Source: Isoetes taiwanensis (taxonomy: Eukaryota > Streptophyta > Lycopodiopsida > Isoetales > Isoetaceae). From it: a stretch of DNA of 64,000 nt. The stretch spans positions 9,118,109 to 9,182,108 of the forward strand of contig JAJEKV010000004.1 of the NCBI GenBank assembly GCA_021234155.1, given 5' to 3'. Every line of letters starts with the position of its first letter. Position 1 is the stretch's first letter. This document shows positions 1 to 11,927 of the stretch, piece after piece. Both the position numbers and the translations under genes were made by a program. The notes under the pieces were generated by a model. The model was not told the origin of the DNA and did no database searches. It was given only the letters and a program-made list of their open reading frames with translations.

Positions 1-599
1 CCTTGACATTTTTTGACTAATTGCAAATCTGAGCCCTTTCAAAACAATTATCGAAAGTATCTTAAGTAAATATGTATACACAACAATTTTTGCCTCATTT
101 GGGCTGGAAGCTTGGTGCACGCCCTGAGGCGCGGAGGCTGATGTTAGAACACGTTGCAAAGTTGTGTAAGAAGTAGACCTAATAAAACAAAAGTCTGCAC
201 TTGTTATACACCTGATTAGTGTTTAACGAAACCCTAAATGTTAGGAATGTGTTTTGGCTTTGTTTTGGGAGCTTACTGAGTGAGTGCTTTGCCTCTTCCT
301 AAAAGTTAGAATGGCTGTTCTATATTTGGTGTTATGCTGTTTTCTCAAATTGCTTTTGAATGGAAGTCAATTGTTTTCATGGCATAAGAGCATACACCTG
401 AACTGATTTTGAACAGCAAGGATTGCAGCACAGCTTCGAGACTGTAGCCCAAATCACCAAAGGACAAACACCCATCCACAGAAGACTTCGCAGTGGTAGA
501 GCTTGAATGGTAGTGCTTGATTAAAGGGCTACAGAAGGATTGGGCAAGCAAAGAGTCGAATTTTGAAGTATTTGGATGACATTCTCATGCCCCAGATTG

Positions 600-2340
600 C
601 AGAAGCCAATTCAGCCATGGAAGCTTAGGAACAACTTGAGAGGTCTTCTAGAAGGAAGCACTTCTCTATTCAAGCCAACCTTTACAACACTATGTGCAAC
701 ACCAAACTCAAGGAGTGTGATTATGTAGAAGAATACATGGGTGCCATTCGACAAGCAGCTAAGCAACTGCAAGGCATGTAGAAGGCTCTAGATAATGATG
801 TGATAGTAGGGGCATTGTTGCTTGGATTACTTTCTAGTTATAACAATATAAAGAATATCATTGGATTAGTAGAGAAAGTAGAGGTTGAGTGGGCATGTCA
901 ACAACTTCTTCTTGAATGAAGAAACCAAGGAAATACGAGATACCAAAAGATCTGGGACCAAAGACAGTCATGAAAGATGGGGGCAAGGAAGAAACTTGAA
1001 TATATTGCCAATGTAACAAAGTTGGACATATAAAGAAGCATTGCTAGAAGAACCTGATAAGAGAAAAAGAAGAGAAAATCCAAAAGACGAGGAAAAGAAG
1101 GGTAAGTACAAAGAAGGTCCAAAGAGGAAGAGAGAAGATTCTAAAGCACACAAAGCAACTGATAACAATTCGTCTGAAGTAGAAGAAAGAGAATTTGATG
1201 ATGATTATGCTGGAAAAGCATTTTTTGCCTCATCTGAACCTATACCAAACATCATTCTTATGGTTAATGGTTTGTTTAACTTCCTTGTTTCAAATACTTC
1301 AAACTACTTAATCTCATATTCTATTCTATTCTATATTGTATGGAGAACCAATGATACCACATCCTCATGTTTCTTAGCTTCCTGGACTCGGACTCAGGAG
1401 CAAGTGAGCATATGACTCATGCGGCGCGGCAGAGAGATCTATTCTCAAATTACACCGCAAACAAGACAGGCAAAAAAGTAAGAATAGGCAAGGGGAGACT
1501 TGACATTGCAGGGGTCGGCTGTGTGAACCTTGCAGCTCTTCCTTAAGAATGTGTGGCATGTACCAAACCTTGAAGCTAACCTCTTGTCCATATCCATGAT
1601 GGATGATACACGTTATATTATAGATTTTGGCAATCGGAGATGCATTGTTAAGAATAAACAGGAGGAAATCATTGCCAAAGGAGAGAAGGTTGGCAATATC
1701 TATCAATTAAGTTGGGCATCCAATCCCAATGCAGCATTCCCGGCTGTCAAGGTGCATGCAACAAAGACTTGGCATGAGTGAATGGACATGCAAACTATCT
1801 TTTGTTGAACCAAATGCAGGAACAGAAACTTATGGCAGGGTTACCCAGCATTTGCAAACCACAAACTTTATGTGAAGGTTTTGTCTTAGGGAAGTTAAAA
1901 CGAAAAACCTGCAGAAAGGAAAAAGGAGAAAGCAAAAGGGGCATCACATCAGTTGGAATTATTACATCTTGATTTGTAAGGACCAGCCAACATCATATTA
2001 CTTGGAAGCTCCAAGTATTTCATGCTCATCATTGATGAGTTCAATAGAAAGAATTGGGTATTCTTCCTTAACCAGTCTGAGGTCTTTGAACAGTTCATTG
2101 AATGTAAAAAAGAAGTTGAGAAACAAGTTGACAATGGCATCAAGATCATCAAAACTAAACATGGTGAAGAGTTTCTCAATCAAAAGCTCAATCAATTTAT
2201 GCAATCATGTGGCATATACCATCAAAGATCAGTAGCATATGAGCACCAACAGAATGGTGTGGTGGATAGAAAAAAACAGAACCACATTTGAATGCATCTC
2301 GAGCAATGATAAGCATTGTTTCATTATATTTGGACAAAAC
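600..2340 (+). pseudogene. Ty1/copia retrotransposon remnant (gag, protease, integrase)
   Basis: Decayed copia polyprotein read in several frames. In order: a gag segment at about 610-915 (helical, with 'EYMGAIRQAAKQLQGM'); an imperfect CCHC knuckle at 1006-1044 (CQCNKVGHIKKHC, ending in a stop); the aspartic protease motif DSGASEHMTH at 1391-1420; the pre-integrase segment 'VWHVPNLEANLLSI' near 1545-1590; and integrase core sequence to about 2340 ('FMLIIDEFNRKNWVFF'). This order is typical of copia. Reverse transcriptase, RNase H and LTRs were not found. A piece with ATTCT repeats interrupts the frame near 1270-1375, between gag and protease. Multiple stops and frameshifts make it non-functional. 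It abuts an unrelated DNA-element fragment at about 2320. Confidence 0.85.
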
Positions 2341-2455
2341 CTGAATTTGTGGACCATTTTCTGAATAAGTTGTCATCCCCAATGAGTGCTGAATATGTTC
2401 CAACGATGAGCACATGGCAGTGTTGGGAAGCTTCTTCTTCTTAAGAGATCTTGTG
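2320..2455 (-). pseudogene. C-terminal scrap of a DUF7869-type element protein
   Basis: The minus-strand translation contains 'KKKLPNT' followed by 'SSLEHIQHSLGMTT'. It aligns with the C-terminus of the unit 1 protein at 22215-22300 ('KKKIPNT' ... 'HAAETYAALAGDVN'). The DNA just beyond the stop also matches: 'acctgaattt' plus 'tggaccatttt' occurs here and at about 22150-22185. It is therefore a third, truncated copy of the same family, sitting against the end of the copia integrase. The product is far too short to be functional. Confidence 0.55.
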
Positions 2456-2789
2456 TTCAAGTCTCTGGGGTCCGTCATATGTCCTCATGGATGCTGTCAA
2501 TATGGCATGACGTAAAAAATACTATCTATCTACTATCTATCTATGGGCCAACCAAAGTTCATGAACACCATTTTTGTTTTTCGTAGCTATGCAATTACAA
2601 AGACATATTAATACAACCTGATAACATATCGTTCATATAGTGCCAACATGTCATGCCTGCAAAGTATGTGTTGTTAGCATAGATATTATCAATTAACATG
2701 CGCCCTCTAGATATCTAGGTAAAGAATATATGTGAAGATCTCCACTAATAATAAATATCATTAGTGAGTGGCAAAGTGGAGGGAGGTCC

Positions 2790-3480
2790 TTGTTGAGCGC
2801 GGCTATTGGGGACCCATAATGGGCTAGGCTTATAATCGGTCACTTCATGTGGGTTAGATATGAGTTCGACACTTCCTGGGTCAATGGTGTCACCCTAACT
2901 CTCAAGAGCTGCAGGTGTCAACCTGGCTCTTATTTTGAAGAATTCATTCGGGTACGGACATTGTCACCATAATCCTCTAGCTGCCCATGGAGCTGGGAGG
3001 GGAAGATGCAACCCTTCCTACCTCATCGGACCTGGGAGATATAACGCAGAGTAGTCTCGTTGGGTGATACCATAAGATTACGTCTCCGGCAGATTACAAC
3101 GATGGCAGAGCCTGATTTAGCCTATCTGTAAAGTATGCACAGGAGGGGCGGATGGAGTGGTCAACCCTAGCCATTGTCTATTTTCAGTCCAAATCATTGC
3201 CATAACTTCGGTTTACGTTTCTATCCGGAGACCCGGTAGTCAATCGACCCCCCTCTCCCCTCCCCTTCCCCTACCTTGAGTCTGAGCCTGGCTAGGAGCC
3301 TCCATTTGATATATTTGATGTTCATGATATATTATAGTTGGATAGATTATCACTACCTTCGAGGTAGTATTGTTGCTATGTTACCACTAGTCGTTATATT
3401 TATATGTTTTGCTTCCGCTAACGTGGACAGGATGACACTTCCGCGTCCTCTGCTTGTTTGTCTGGCTGTCCCAAATACGA
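2790..3480 (+). repeat. Degenerate gypsy-type LTR remnant
   Basis: Similar over several stretches to the 3' part of the LTR at 28151-29743. Shared segments include 'gcacaggaggggcggatg' (about 3136 here, about 29309 there), 'ccaaatc' followed by 'attgccat', the 'gtcaatc/gtcaacc' plus C-rich run, 'ttgagtctgagcc', and the 'cacttcgaggt...cgcttccgc'-like end. No internal coding sequence is attached, so it may be a solo or truncated LTR. Exact ends cannot be set by eye. Confidence 0.6.
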
Positions 3481-4498
3481 GTTAAATAGAGGGCCCATAT
3501 GATGGGTAGCCGTTACATGGAAAAGGTCCTTCGGTGTATACGATAGACTCCCATATACAGTGTAAAGAGCATGACAATGATACCATAGCAATGATCTTGG
3601 TTGACCAAGATCAAGCATGAGCTAATTGGCGTAATAAACAATTTGGGGGTAAATCCCAAATATGAACATAGGAAAGTTGGAGAATTTTTTATTTCCATGT
3701 TAGAAGGATGTTAGCAAGTTGGATCTAGTTGTAGGGTAAGCTAATGTTGAAGATACAGTCAAAAGAAACCTTTTAGTAAATTTTTAGCTCAAAATTGTTA
3801 CAAGTGAAAATTGAACGAGGAATTGCTCAAAAGGAAGCTTGGAAAGAAATGGCATGAAATGATCAGTATTTGGCCCAAAAGAAATAGGAAAATTTGAAAG
3901 ATAGTTAAGTGATTAGAGGAAATACTTTTATTGATAACCTACAATTATAAGTAAATTATCACTTAAGAAAAGTGACCACTAAAAACAAAAAAATCTAAGG
4001 AAGTACCCCTAATATTTATAACATCCCAGATTGTATCCTCAAGCCTTTCCCTGTTGTAAGGTGAATTCCAGGAATAATTCTCTAGCTGGTATCATGGAGC
4101 GCATCAAGTAAACAGATTCCACTCGAAAAGCGACCCAGGCAGAATGGAGACTCTAGTAGTTTGGATTCGCCAACAATCCCTCGGCAGCATAGTTGACTAA
4201 GCCCTCAACTCTTTTGGAAGTTCCTATGAGGAATAGAAGTCGACATTCATGCCATCTTTGCAAGAAGATCTCGAGAATATCGGGGGTGATGGATTGCATA
4301 CAAATCGTGGTATTGTCAGCAAACCGCCTCCAAGTTCATCAAAGGGGATGGCCCAGATCAAACCTCAAGAAGCCATCTCCTCGACCCGAATCGCCAAAGA
4401 GAGTTTGCACGACCCAAACTAGAGTTTGTTCCAAATGATCGAAAAAGCCATTTGTGCGGAGTGGGTGACTTCATTATCTTAAAGCTCAAAAAGACTAA
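3481..4498. other. Unannotated AT-rich stretch
   Basis: No recognisable coding sequence, RNA gene or repeat. Short open frames (for example 4193-4438) have no recognisable domain and are probably chance. Confidence 0.5.
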
Positions 4499-4735
4499 AA
4501 GTAAAAAGAGAACCTACTCTAGTGTGTTTCTAGCTGACTTCCTAGCTACAATGCCATCTTGTACTATTCCAGATTCCCAAGACATTTCAACCTCATCTTA
4601 AAACTATTTCCACAAGTAAAAAGAGGACCTATTGTAGTGTGTTTCTAGCTAACTTCCCAGCTACAATGCCATCTTATACTACTCCAATCCAGATTTCCAG
4701 ACCATTTCAACCTCATCTTAAAAGTTCCATAGCAG
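4499..4735. repeat. Tandem duplication, about 117-bp unit
   Basis: Two adjacent diverged copies, about 4499-4613 and 4615-4735. Each starts with 'gtaaaaagag', continues through 'agtgtgtttctagct', 'acaatgccatctt' and 'ccaga', and ends with 'catttcaacctcatctta'. No coding role is visible. Confidence 0.75.
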
Positions 4736-4739
4736 CAAG

Positions 4740-6160
4740 AATTGAACCTCCCACCCATAAAAATGAAAACCCCCCCAGACCCCACATGCTAACCACTGAA
4801 GGCAAACATCATTTATCTTTAAATGGCCATCCTTAATTATATTTAACTTCTAAGAATATTAGAAAACATTAATGTCCAAGATTTCTAACGTTATGACCAA
4901 AACCTTCATTTTTTTTAAGTCAGATATAGACCATAATTTGTGTTCTTACACTTAGCTTGCCAAGCATCTTGTTTATCCAATGGTAGTATAGATAAACTCA
5001 TTTCTTAGTGACCCGGCTAGGTGCCAGGGGCTTAGCAATTGTTACCAATATACCACATGTTGGTATGACAATCCAACACATGTTGTAGATGCAACATCAT
5101 CAAGTGTCTTCAGCCATACCTTGGTATCATAGATAATTGCCTAGGAATCCATTCTACCAAGGTATTCTAGTCCAACACACTAAGTATACCCCTTGGAGTA
5201 GAGTAGATAGAAGGCATGAATATAGGAACTGCAGAGTTAGTAGACATAGATAATTCTTGTCACTGTAGTATTAGCAGCTTCATGCACGTTGCACCACTTA
5301 AATAAATCAGGTGTACCATCATTGCAGGCCTTGACCCCCCCAACATGGGAGCTGCTTGACCACATCAAGGAATTTGAAAGTAGAGGACATCTTAGGGAGG
5401 AAACTTCAGCAAGTCAAAGAAGTGAACAGTGGAGCCTGAACACAAACAATGAAGGGGAGAATGCAGAAAGGATGATTGAGATATCAAAAACAAATACATG
5501 AGTGCCAAGAAGGGCTACTAAACAGCCAATGGGCATCAAGGCACTTACGTCGTTAATCATAACAGGGAAGGAACATCTTCTAGCCAAGGATATTCACTGC
5601 ATGGACACGTCTATTGGAATCCTCAAAAGATTGGTACACATACAATGCGCACTTTAATACACTTGAGTAGATACCTCTCCAAAGAATAGTGCACGAAAGT
5701 AGTGAATAGGCGTATGGCTTATTATAACGTGATCCGCACATGGGTTCTGAAAGCATCCAATAAATTGTTGTTTTTACATGTTATAGGAAGGGTTGATGAA
5801 TATCATTTTGGCTAGTGCGCCTAGAATAGTGTTTTTTGTACACAATTTCAAGCAATCTTTTGTGTCGAGTGGTGACCTACAAGCAAGTTTTTGTGTCGTG
5901 CGTGTCACGTGGTGACCATAAGCATTGAGACTGATAGCCATAAGCATTAAGGTTGCCACATGCATTATACGACTTTTAGCACCACTTTTTTATAGGACCA
6001 CCTTTATCGGCATGTGCCTGCATATGTAGCAAAATAACAGGGGGTTCCAGGGGGATTTGATATGGATGTAAAAATAACAATTACTGAAACCATAGAACAT
6101 ATATCCCTAAAACAATTGAATGGTTGTTATAAGAAAAAATATAGATTGAAGATAAAAAAT
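4740..6160. other. Unannotated stretch
   Basis: No supported gene. Small open frames at 5289-5501 (+) and 5774-5965 (-) show no known domain. The base composition matches the surroundings. Confidence 0.45.
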
Positions 6161-6164
6161 AATC

Positions 6165-6245
6165 ATATTAGCTCACTAGGTACATTGGTTAAAGTAGTCT
6201 TATTAGGACATTGAGTTATTTTGGTAGAGGTTCAAACCCCCGTAT
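6165..6245 (+). repeat. Possible tRNA-derived SINE head
   Basis: A sequence resembling a pol III A box (TAGCTCACTAGG) is followed about 45 bases later by a B-box-like GGTTCAAACCC. This spacing fits an internal tRNA-type promoter. The region does not fold into a full tRNA by eye, so it would be a decayed tRNA-derived SINE or a chance match. Confidence 0.35.
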
Positions 6246-6330
6246 TTCATATTTTAAAATCTTAGGCAAAGTCGTATAGAGGTTCGATATTCCCTCAAAA
6301 CCTTAGGCAAAATCGTATTTCATATTTCAA

Positions 6331-6879
6331 AATCATTAGGGATTTTTTGAGATCATAAAAGGGCCTTCTAAGAACTGATGACTAAGCTATATGAACTACC
6401 AATCAGAAAATAGAACTGGTAATCCAGTCAGCAAAACAGTTATAACTAACTCACTGGATCACATTTTCTAGCATAAGTATTGATAGAAAAGTCCAAATGA
6501 GCTCTTGTTTGGTGCAATAGATAGATCACATTGAGATCTTTCCAATCTTAGGTGGTTTGCATATCTTTTAGCCTTGTGAGGATAGTAAAAAATGGTAAAA
6601 ACCATATTTTTTGGAGTTTTGACAATCATAAGTGGTTAAAATATGTGCAAAGCATCTAAAATTGGAAAGACCTCAATGAGGTCTATCCATTGCACTAAAC
6701 GAGAGCTCATTTGGACTTTTCTATCAATAGTTATGCTAGAAAATGTGATCCAGTGAGTTAGTTATAACAGTTTTGCTGACTGGACTCGTCAGGCTCTGAT
6801 TTCTGATTGGTAGTTCATTTATCTTCATTTGGCTTAGTTGGCATGTTTTGAAGGCCCTTTTTTAATCTCAAAAATGATT
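6331..6879. repeat. Large fold-back (MITE-like) inverted repeat
   Basis: Left arm about 6331-6595, right arm about 6610-6879. The ends pair: 'aatcattaggga' plus 'ttttttgagat' at left and 'atctcaaaaatgatt' at right. Inside the arms, 'aaaagggcctt' pairs with 'aaggccctttt', 'ccaatcagaaa' with 'tttctgattgg', 'cactggatcacattttctag' with its complement near 6735-6755, and 'aaaagtccaaatgagctc' with its complement near 6700-6725. The arms are roughly 85-90% complementary and cover almost the whole element. There is no coding capacity. It looks like a fold-back MITE and is a potential small-RNA source. Confidence 0.85.
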
Positions 6880-8825
6880 ATAAGCGAAATGAGAGGTGCC
6901 CAAAGGCTCCAACATATGATCTGGGTCGTAGTATCGACGAATCCGGCGACAGTGGTAGCCCAGGGTGCACCTTGTTTAGAATATGTAGCATAATAGGTAG
7001 AAATTTTTATCATAAAAGATCGAAGAAATAGGTTAAAATGCAAGAAATCCTTATTACCTCATGTATTTAGGTTGTTTCAAACATTAGAAATTGGCTTGCC
7101 AGGAAGCCAGTTTTGTGGTGTGTGGAAGAATAAAATCTTAGGACCTACATCCATATGATGAATCAACTAGAATCTAGAAGAAGATAAAACTAGAAGACTT
7201 ACACAAGGTTACAAGGTGAGTTATTGGTAGTTAATCTACATGTTAATCGTGTTTACCATTTTAGGTAGTTGGTTTGTATTAGAAATCAATCTATATAGAA
7301 TTAAGCAGGGTCCAATTATATCAAGCCATGATCAATAAACTAACATTGAAATGTAAGAAGTGTCGCTGGCCGGATCCATGTATGTCATGATGCCTTCAAT
7401 CTTGATGCATAGATTGCTCATTTCACTAATTTTAAAGGCTTATTTCACTCCTTTCTCCACTGTATTGTTGTCTAAATTTGTTTAGACTCCATAGAACTAC
7501 TAAGTGTTTTTTGAAAAGTTGGTATTTACATAAATCCAAAGGCAACTTGGTAACAAATAAGTCCTAACTTCTAACAAGTAAGGATACCTTCGAATTAGAG
7601 TAATTGGTAACTTGCTGCACTAAGAAAATATATCATAATGTATCATTGTACATTTTCTCGGCATGCCTATTGCTATCAAGGCTTTTCCCTTGAAACCACA
7701 TTGGCAACGCCCGATTAGACATATCTCACACACACCACATCAACATTGCTTATTGGGCTGGCTCCCAATCACTTTACATTTAATGCGACTTTGGTTGGCC
7801 TTGACATGAGAGATGGTTGTTGTAGGACTAGAAATTTTATGTCCATAATAAAGATATAAGTCCATAAAGCTTCTTTTTTTTTTTTTTTTTTTTTGGGGCA
7901 TTTTTGATATCTAGAGAGAATTGAAGGGACCAAGGCATCCTATGGAGCTTAATTATAAATAAATTGAATGACTTCAATTGAGTTTTATCATCCACGAAGA
8001 CTAAAATGGTTCATGGGAACTTTCCATTGGCATAGTTGTGGACTCTTTCAAGCATCTCTAGAACATAAGATGGTAGTGCAATCATCTTAGATGTTTGTGA
8101 AAAGAAAAGCATCATTAGCGATACTTTTTATGAGCCAACTTATTTAGGTGCAATATATCTTCAGTCGACCTCATTGCAAACAAAAACTTATACAAGTCAA
8201 TCGAAAGAAAATGAGCCAATGGCTAGTTTCATGAATATCTCTGGCCTTTGACCGTGGTTGGTGTCCGAGAGGGGCTCCTGGCGGAAGGGCTTTTAAAAAG
8301 GCTATATAAATCCACACAAATAAAGAGCCAGCGTAATAGGTAAAAAATCCTTGTTCAAATATAAATATAAGAGCAAACGTCTTATCTAGGAGAATCCAAT
8401 TACTTAAATTTGTCCTCTAAATGTCTAGATACATAGTAATAATGACAAATTCCCACTTTGTTCAAATATGAAGCTAGCTAGTGTCATTTTGGATTCTGCA
8501 TTACTGTATCGATGGTTTTCCCATGCCATGCTAGTCCTCCTTTACATTATATTGTTGATCTCCTCTTAAGTTGTTTCTTTCGTCGTGTCATTTCTCATAC
8601 ATAGCCTGCATCTATTTTTGGCCATATTAATCCTCCTTTCATTTCCAAATATCAAATTATTCTAGGCAATCTAGATGATGTTGTTAAGAACTATAGAGTC
8701 GTGATTAGCCCTTCAAGTTAGATAATATAGTAACTGGGCTAAGGACAACTAGGCACCTGGCTTGTACTCTAATACACCATGCATAGAAAATTAGATTTAG
8801 TGAATATTTCAAATAATAGTACTCT
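6880..8825. other. Unannotated AT-rich stretch with a poly-T run
   Basis: No supported gene. A run of about 24 T lies near 7869-7892 and may be the complement of a retroelement poly-A tail, but no element body was recognised next to it. Confidence 0.45.
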
Positions 8826-8829
8826 TGGA

Positions 8830-9065
8830 TTACATGATCTTTATTGATGGATGTGATATGGAATTGCTTGATGTTAGGATGTTATGTGGTTTTATTGCAC
8901 TGGCATCCTTGCAATGGAACGGCTCACCTTCAGAGGTGTGGGGTGACCGTGAGACTCCGAGCCCGTTGGCCAGATGAATGGGCGTGCAAGGCCTGTACGT
9001 ACACAGGGAACTTGAAATTGGCCTCCTTGGGGTCACGACCCAAGGAGTGGGTATTTTAGGCATGA
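8830..9065. other. GC-richer unrecognised segment
   Basis: Open on both strands (8844-9059 plus, 8830-9063 minus) and clearly richer in G+C than its flanks. Neither translation contains a domain I recognise. It may be a fragment of a retroelement or of a captured gene. Confidence 0.3.
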
Positions 9066-9159
9066 GTTACTGTATGTTTTTTGTTGTGGTATTAATGCTT
9101 TGTAGGGTGATGAATGATAGTCTCCTTTAAGATACATGTATATGTTTATGTATACAAGA

Positions 9160-9256
9160 ATGTGAACTTCCCTTGCATTCCAGCAGGGGAAACTGCGCCG
9201 ATGCACGAAGCGCGGAGGCGCAGTTGACCTTGCCCGAATGCAGGGGAAGTTCACAT
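9160..9256. repeat. Long imperfect hairpin
   Basis: Arms of about 45 bases pair across a short loop. 'tgtgaacttccc' and 'gcattc' at 9161-9180 pair with 'gaatgc' and 'ggggaagttcaca' at 9235-9255. The inner 'aactgcgcc' pairs with 'ggcgcagtt'. It could be a small MITE or a miRNA-like precursor; nothing shows transcription. Confidence 0.7.
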
Positions 9257-9880
9257 TTTTGTAATGTGAAAAAAAAATTACTATGCATTCTGCCCTTCGG
9301 AATGTTAAGTAAAGATGTTGAATGTTAGGTAAGGCGTAAAAAAAAGTTCAAGGAAACTACCTTTAATATTCGTGGAAATGACATTATGATACGTGGCAAG
9401 GTACCATTAGAGGAAAGGGAAAAATGCGTCGTAAGTTGTTTTTATGTGCTTTGTAGTGATGATGTGCGCACAGTATTCCCCAATTATCATCCCCCCCCCC
9501 CCTTTCTCCAACCCCCCCAAGTTAGTCCCTGTGGACTAAACCCCGCATGTGATTGCCTTCTTTAAAGGTGTTGGAGTGGTACACGTCATGCTACGCAGAA
9601 GCAAGAGTTAGAGAATAATAAGGAGCGCATCTTTTGTGAAGCATATTAATTTATGGTTTAAGTGAAGTGACTCTAAGAGATCAAGGTTGAGTACTATCTT
9701 TATGTAAATAGATATATACTTTGGATTTATGAATAATACGTATAAGCTTTTGATATTTACATGGATAAAATGTGAATATTTCTAGCTGATACCCTAAAAG
9801 TTGATTTAAGTTTTGAGATATTAAACGTGACGGACTTAGCCCACAAGGGCCTAGGCCCCGCACAACTTAATGCTAGTTAG
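9257..9880. other. Unannotated stretch with poly-C runs
   Basis: No gene recognised. C-runs lie at about 9491-9520. The flank runs directly into a 5'-truncated LINE. Confidence 0.45.
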
Positions 9881-11566
9881 GTGACCACCATTCTTTTTTA
9901 TGCATCTCTCTCAAAGGCATTCGACACAGTACCCCGCAATAAGCTATGGGACAGACTGCGGCAGCTGGGGACCCCCCTGGACTTGCAGAATGCGGTATAT
10001 AGGCTGTATGAGGCATGCTCAGGCCGTATCACATCAGCAGCACAGCCGGTGACCAGTAGCATTGGAGTGCGTCAGGGTTGCCCCCTCTCCCCCACACTCT
10101 TTGGCCTGTACATTGATCAGTTGGAAGATTGGCTCTCTGAGCATGGGGGTGCGGGCGCACATATCATGCATCACACAATCCGGCAACTCATATATGCTGA
10201 CGATGTCAACCTCATGGCCTATACTCCAGAGGACATGCAACGTCACCTGGATGCTCTTGACACTTTTTGCCAATTCACTGGCATGCGAGTTAACTTGGCC
10301 AAAACTAGGGTCTTGCTAGTTGCATCAGCCCGTCAGCCAAGGCTTCCCACATTCACTTACCAGGGGCAAGAGGTAGAGGTGTGGCCGACCTGGTGCCTTG
10401 GGGATTGAGTTCTCAACTACCACCCATTGGGATGCGGCTATCGGGTTAAGGGTCACTGCCGGTGGGGAAAGCACTATATGCCATGCGAACAATGACCACA
10501 AGGAAGAGTTGTATGCACGGGTCACCGATCACATTTGTTTTGGGCCTTGGTTGAGCCGGCCCTTTTGTATGGGGCGAGAAGTGTGGGGTCCGGTGATATC
10601 CCTCAACACGGAATGACCTCGGCGGTGCGAAGGCCTTCTTGGCACGGGCCCCGGGGTGAAGTCCACGATTCCGTGCCGGATCCTACTCCGTGAGATGGGC
10701 TTTTTACCCCTTCAAGCGGGCCGCATTGGAACGCCATATGGTTTACTTCCAAAAGGTGGTCGCTATGGCTGATACACGCTTGCCCCGGCCTTTGCTTTGG
10801 CCGCGACCTTTGGGTCTAGCGCCTGAAATCTCTTTGGAAAGACAAGCAGCTCGGTGGTTCTCCACGGCTGGGGTGTCAGTAAAAAGCATGCAGTCGTCAG
10901 TCGGGACAAAGAAAGATCGCGAGGCACTTAAACTATACCTTCATGCTACTTTCCTTAAGTCGTGGGATCAGAGGCTCGACGCATGTTAAGGCGGCACACT
11001 ATCGGCAGCAAGTCAACCCTAGGCTCACAAGAGGCCCACACCAATACTTGTACACCCGGCTACCCATGAAGAAACGCAAGCTTATAGCTTCCATTCGCGA
11101 CGGGGCACATCGCCTCCCAAGATTGAAACAGGCGTTGGGCTCGTGGAAGCCACGAGCAAAGGCTTTGCGATGTTGCCACCGGTAGCGATTGAGGATGAAT
11201 GTCATGCCCTCGGACACCCGGCATTTGCCCATATCAGGAGCGATATGTTCGATTACTAGTGCCGGCGGCCGTTGCATCGATTATTGACTACTGGCGTCGG
11301 TGGGTTTGTTGGGATCATACCTCCGAGGAGGTTATGGATGCGGACTTCGTTTTGTGTCCTACGGGGCGGTATTGAACTGTCCTATGCAATTGTACAGTAT
11401 GCCAGCAGGCTTATTACTGCTAAGGTTTTTCCCTCGAAAACCCTTCGGGGCGGGGGTTTTTTAATCCTGTCAGTAATATGCTTGCTGCTCTCTTTTTGTT
11501 TGGGTCCCATAGGCCAATTGGTCTCCGTGGACGCTAAAAACCCTATTCTATTCTATTCTATTCTAA
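9881..11566 (+). pseudogene. 5'-truncated LINE, reverse transcriptase to ATTCT-repeat tail
   Basis: A reverse transcriptase core is open at 9881-10408: 'SKAFDTVPR' (motif with the first catalytic Asp), 'GVRQGCPLSPTLF', and 'LIYADDVNLMAY' carrying the YADD catalytic pair. Downstream the frame breaks repeatedly (10398-10616, 10690-10989 and so on). The element ends with the ATTCT-like pentamer repeated at about 11542-11566, in place of poly-A. The same tail body recurs at 40935-41213, and a related RT at 45430-46790. No endonuclease domain is present, so it is 5'-truncated and inactive. The pentamer tail separates it from the poly-A LINEs at 33-39 and 43-44 kb. Confidence 0.9.
11437..11461 (+). 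other. LINE 3'-end stem-loop
   Basis: 'aaaaccc' pairs with 'gggtttt' around 'ttcggggcg'. The same hairpin is kept in the LINE tail copy at 41085-41110. A variant is at 59384-59409, where 'aaaaccctaaagggcggggt' still pairs. Such 3' stem-loops can be what a LINE reverse transcriptase recognises; that role is inference here. Confidence 0.5.
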
Positions 11567-11927
11567 GTGCATGTCTCCAATTTAGTGTTGGAGATAAGTT
11601 ATGGCTACTATAATGTTTTTTGTTGAATGCAAAATGGGATTCATGTGTAGGGGCATCTTGGTATATGCTAAATCTGATTCATGCGTAGAGAATTTTGGTA
11701 ATTATGTTTAAACGTGATTCATGCATAGTGGTCTTTCGGTGATTATGTTTGGGGGCAATATAGTATTTCTCAAAACAAAATCCACCTTTGTTAAAATATG
11801 CCATTTCAGTTCAGTTTATATATGGTCTCTTGATTTGTTATTTACACCTACATGGCGTGTTTGCATGTCATAAAATAGGTTTGCGGTTGGTACGCTTTTA
11901 GGTAGCATACATTGTTATAGAAATAGA

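Noticed and set aside
2440-2520. tRNA-like B box 'gtgttcaagtctctggg' as a SINE
   Set aside because: No matching A box at the right distance and the preceding bases align to the DUF7869-type element.
8844-9059. Short GC-rich frame as a gene
   Set aside because: Open on both strands, no domain, no splice or promoter context.
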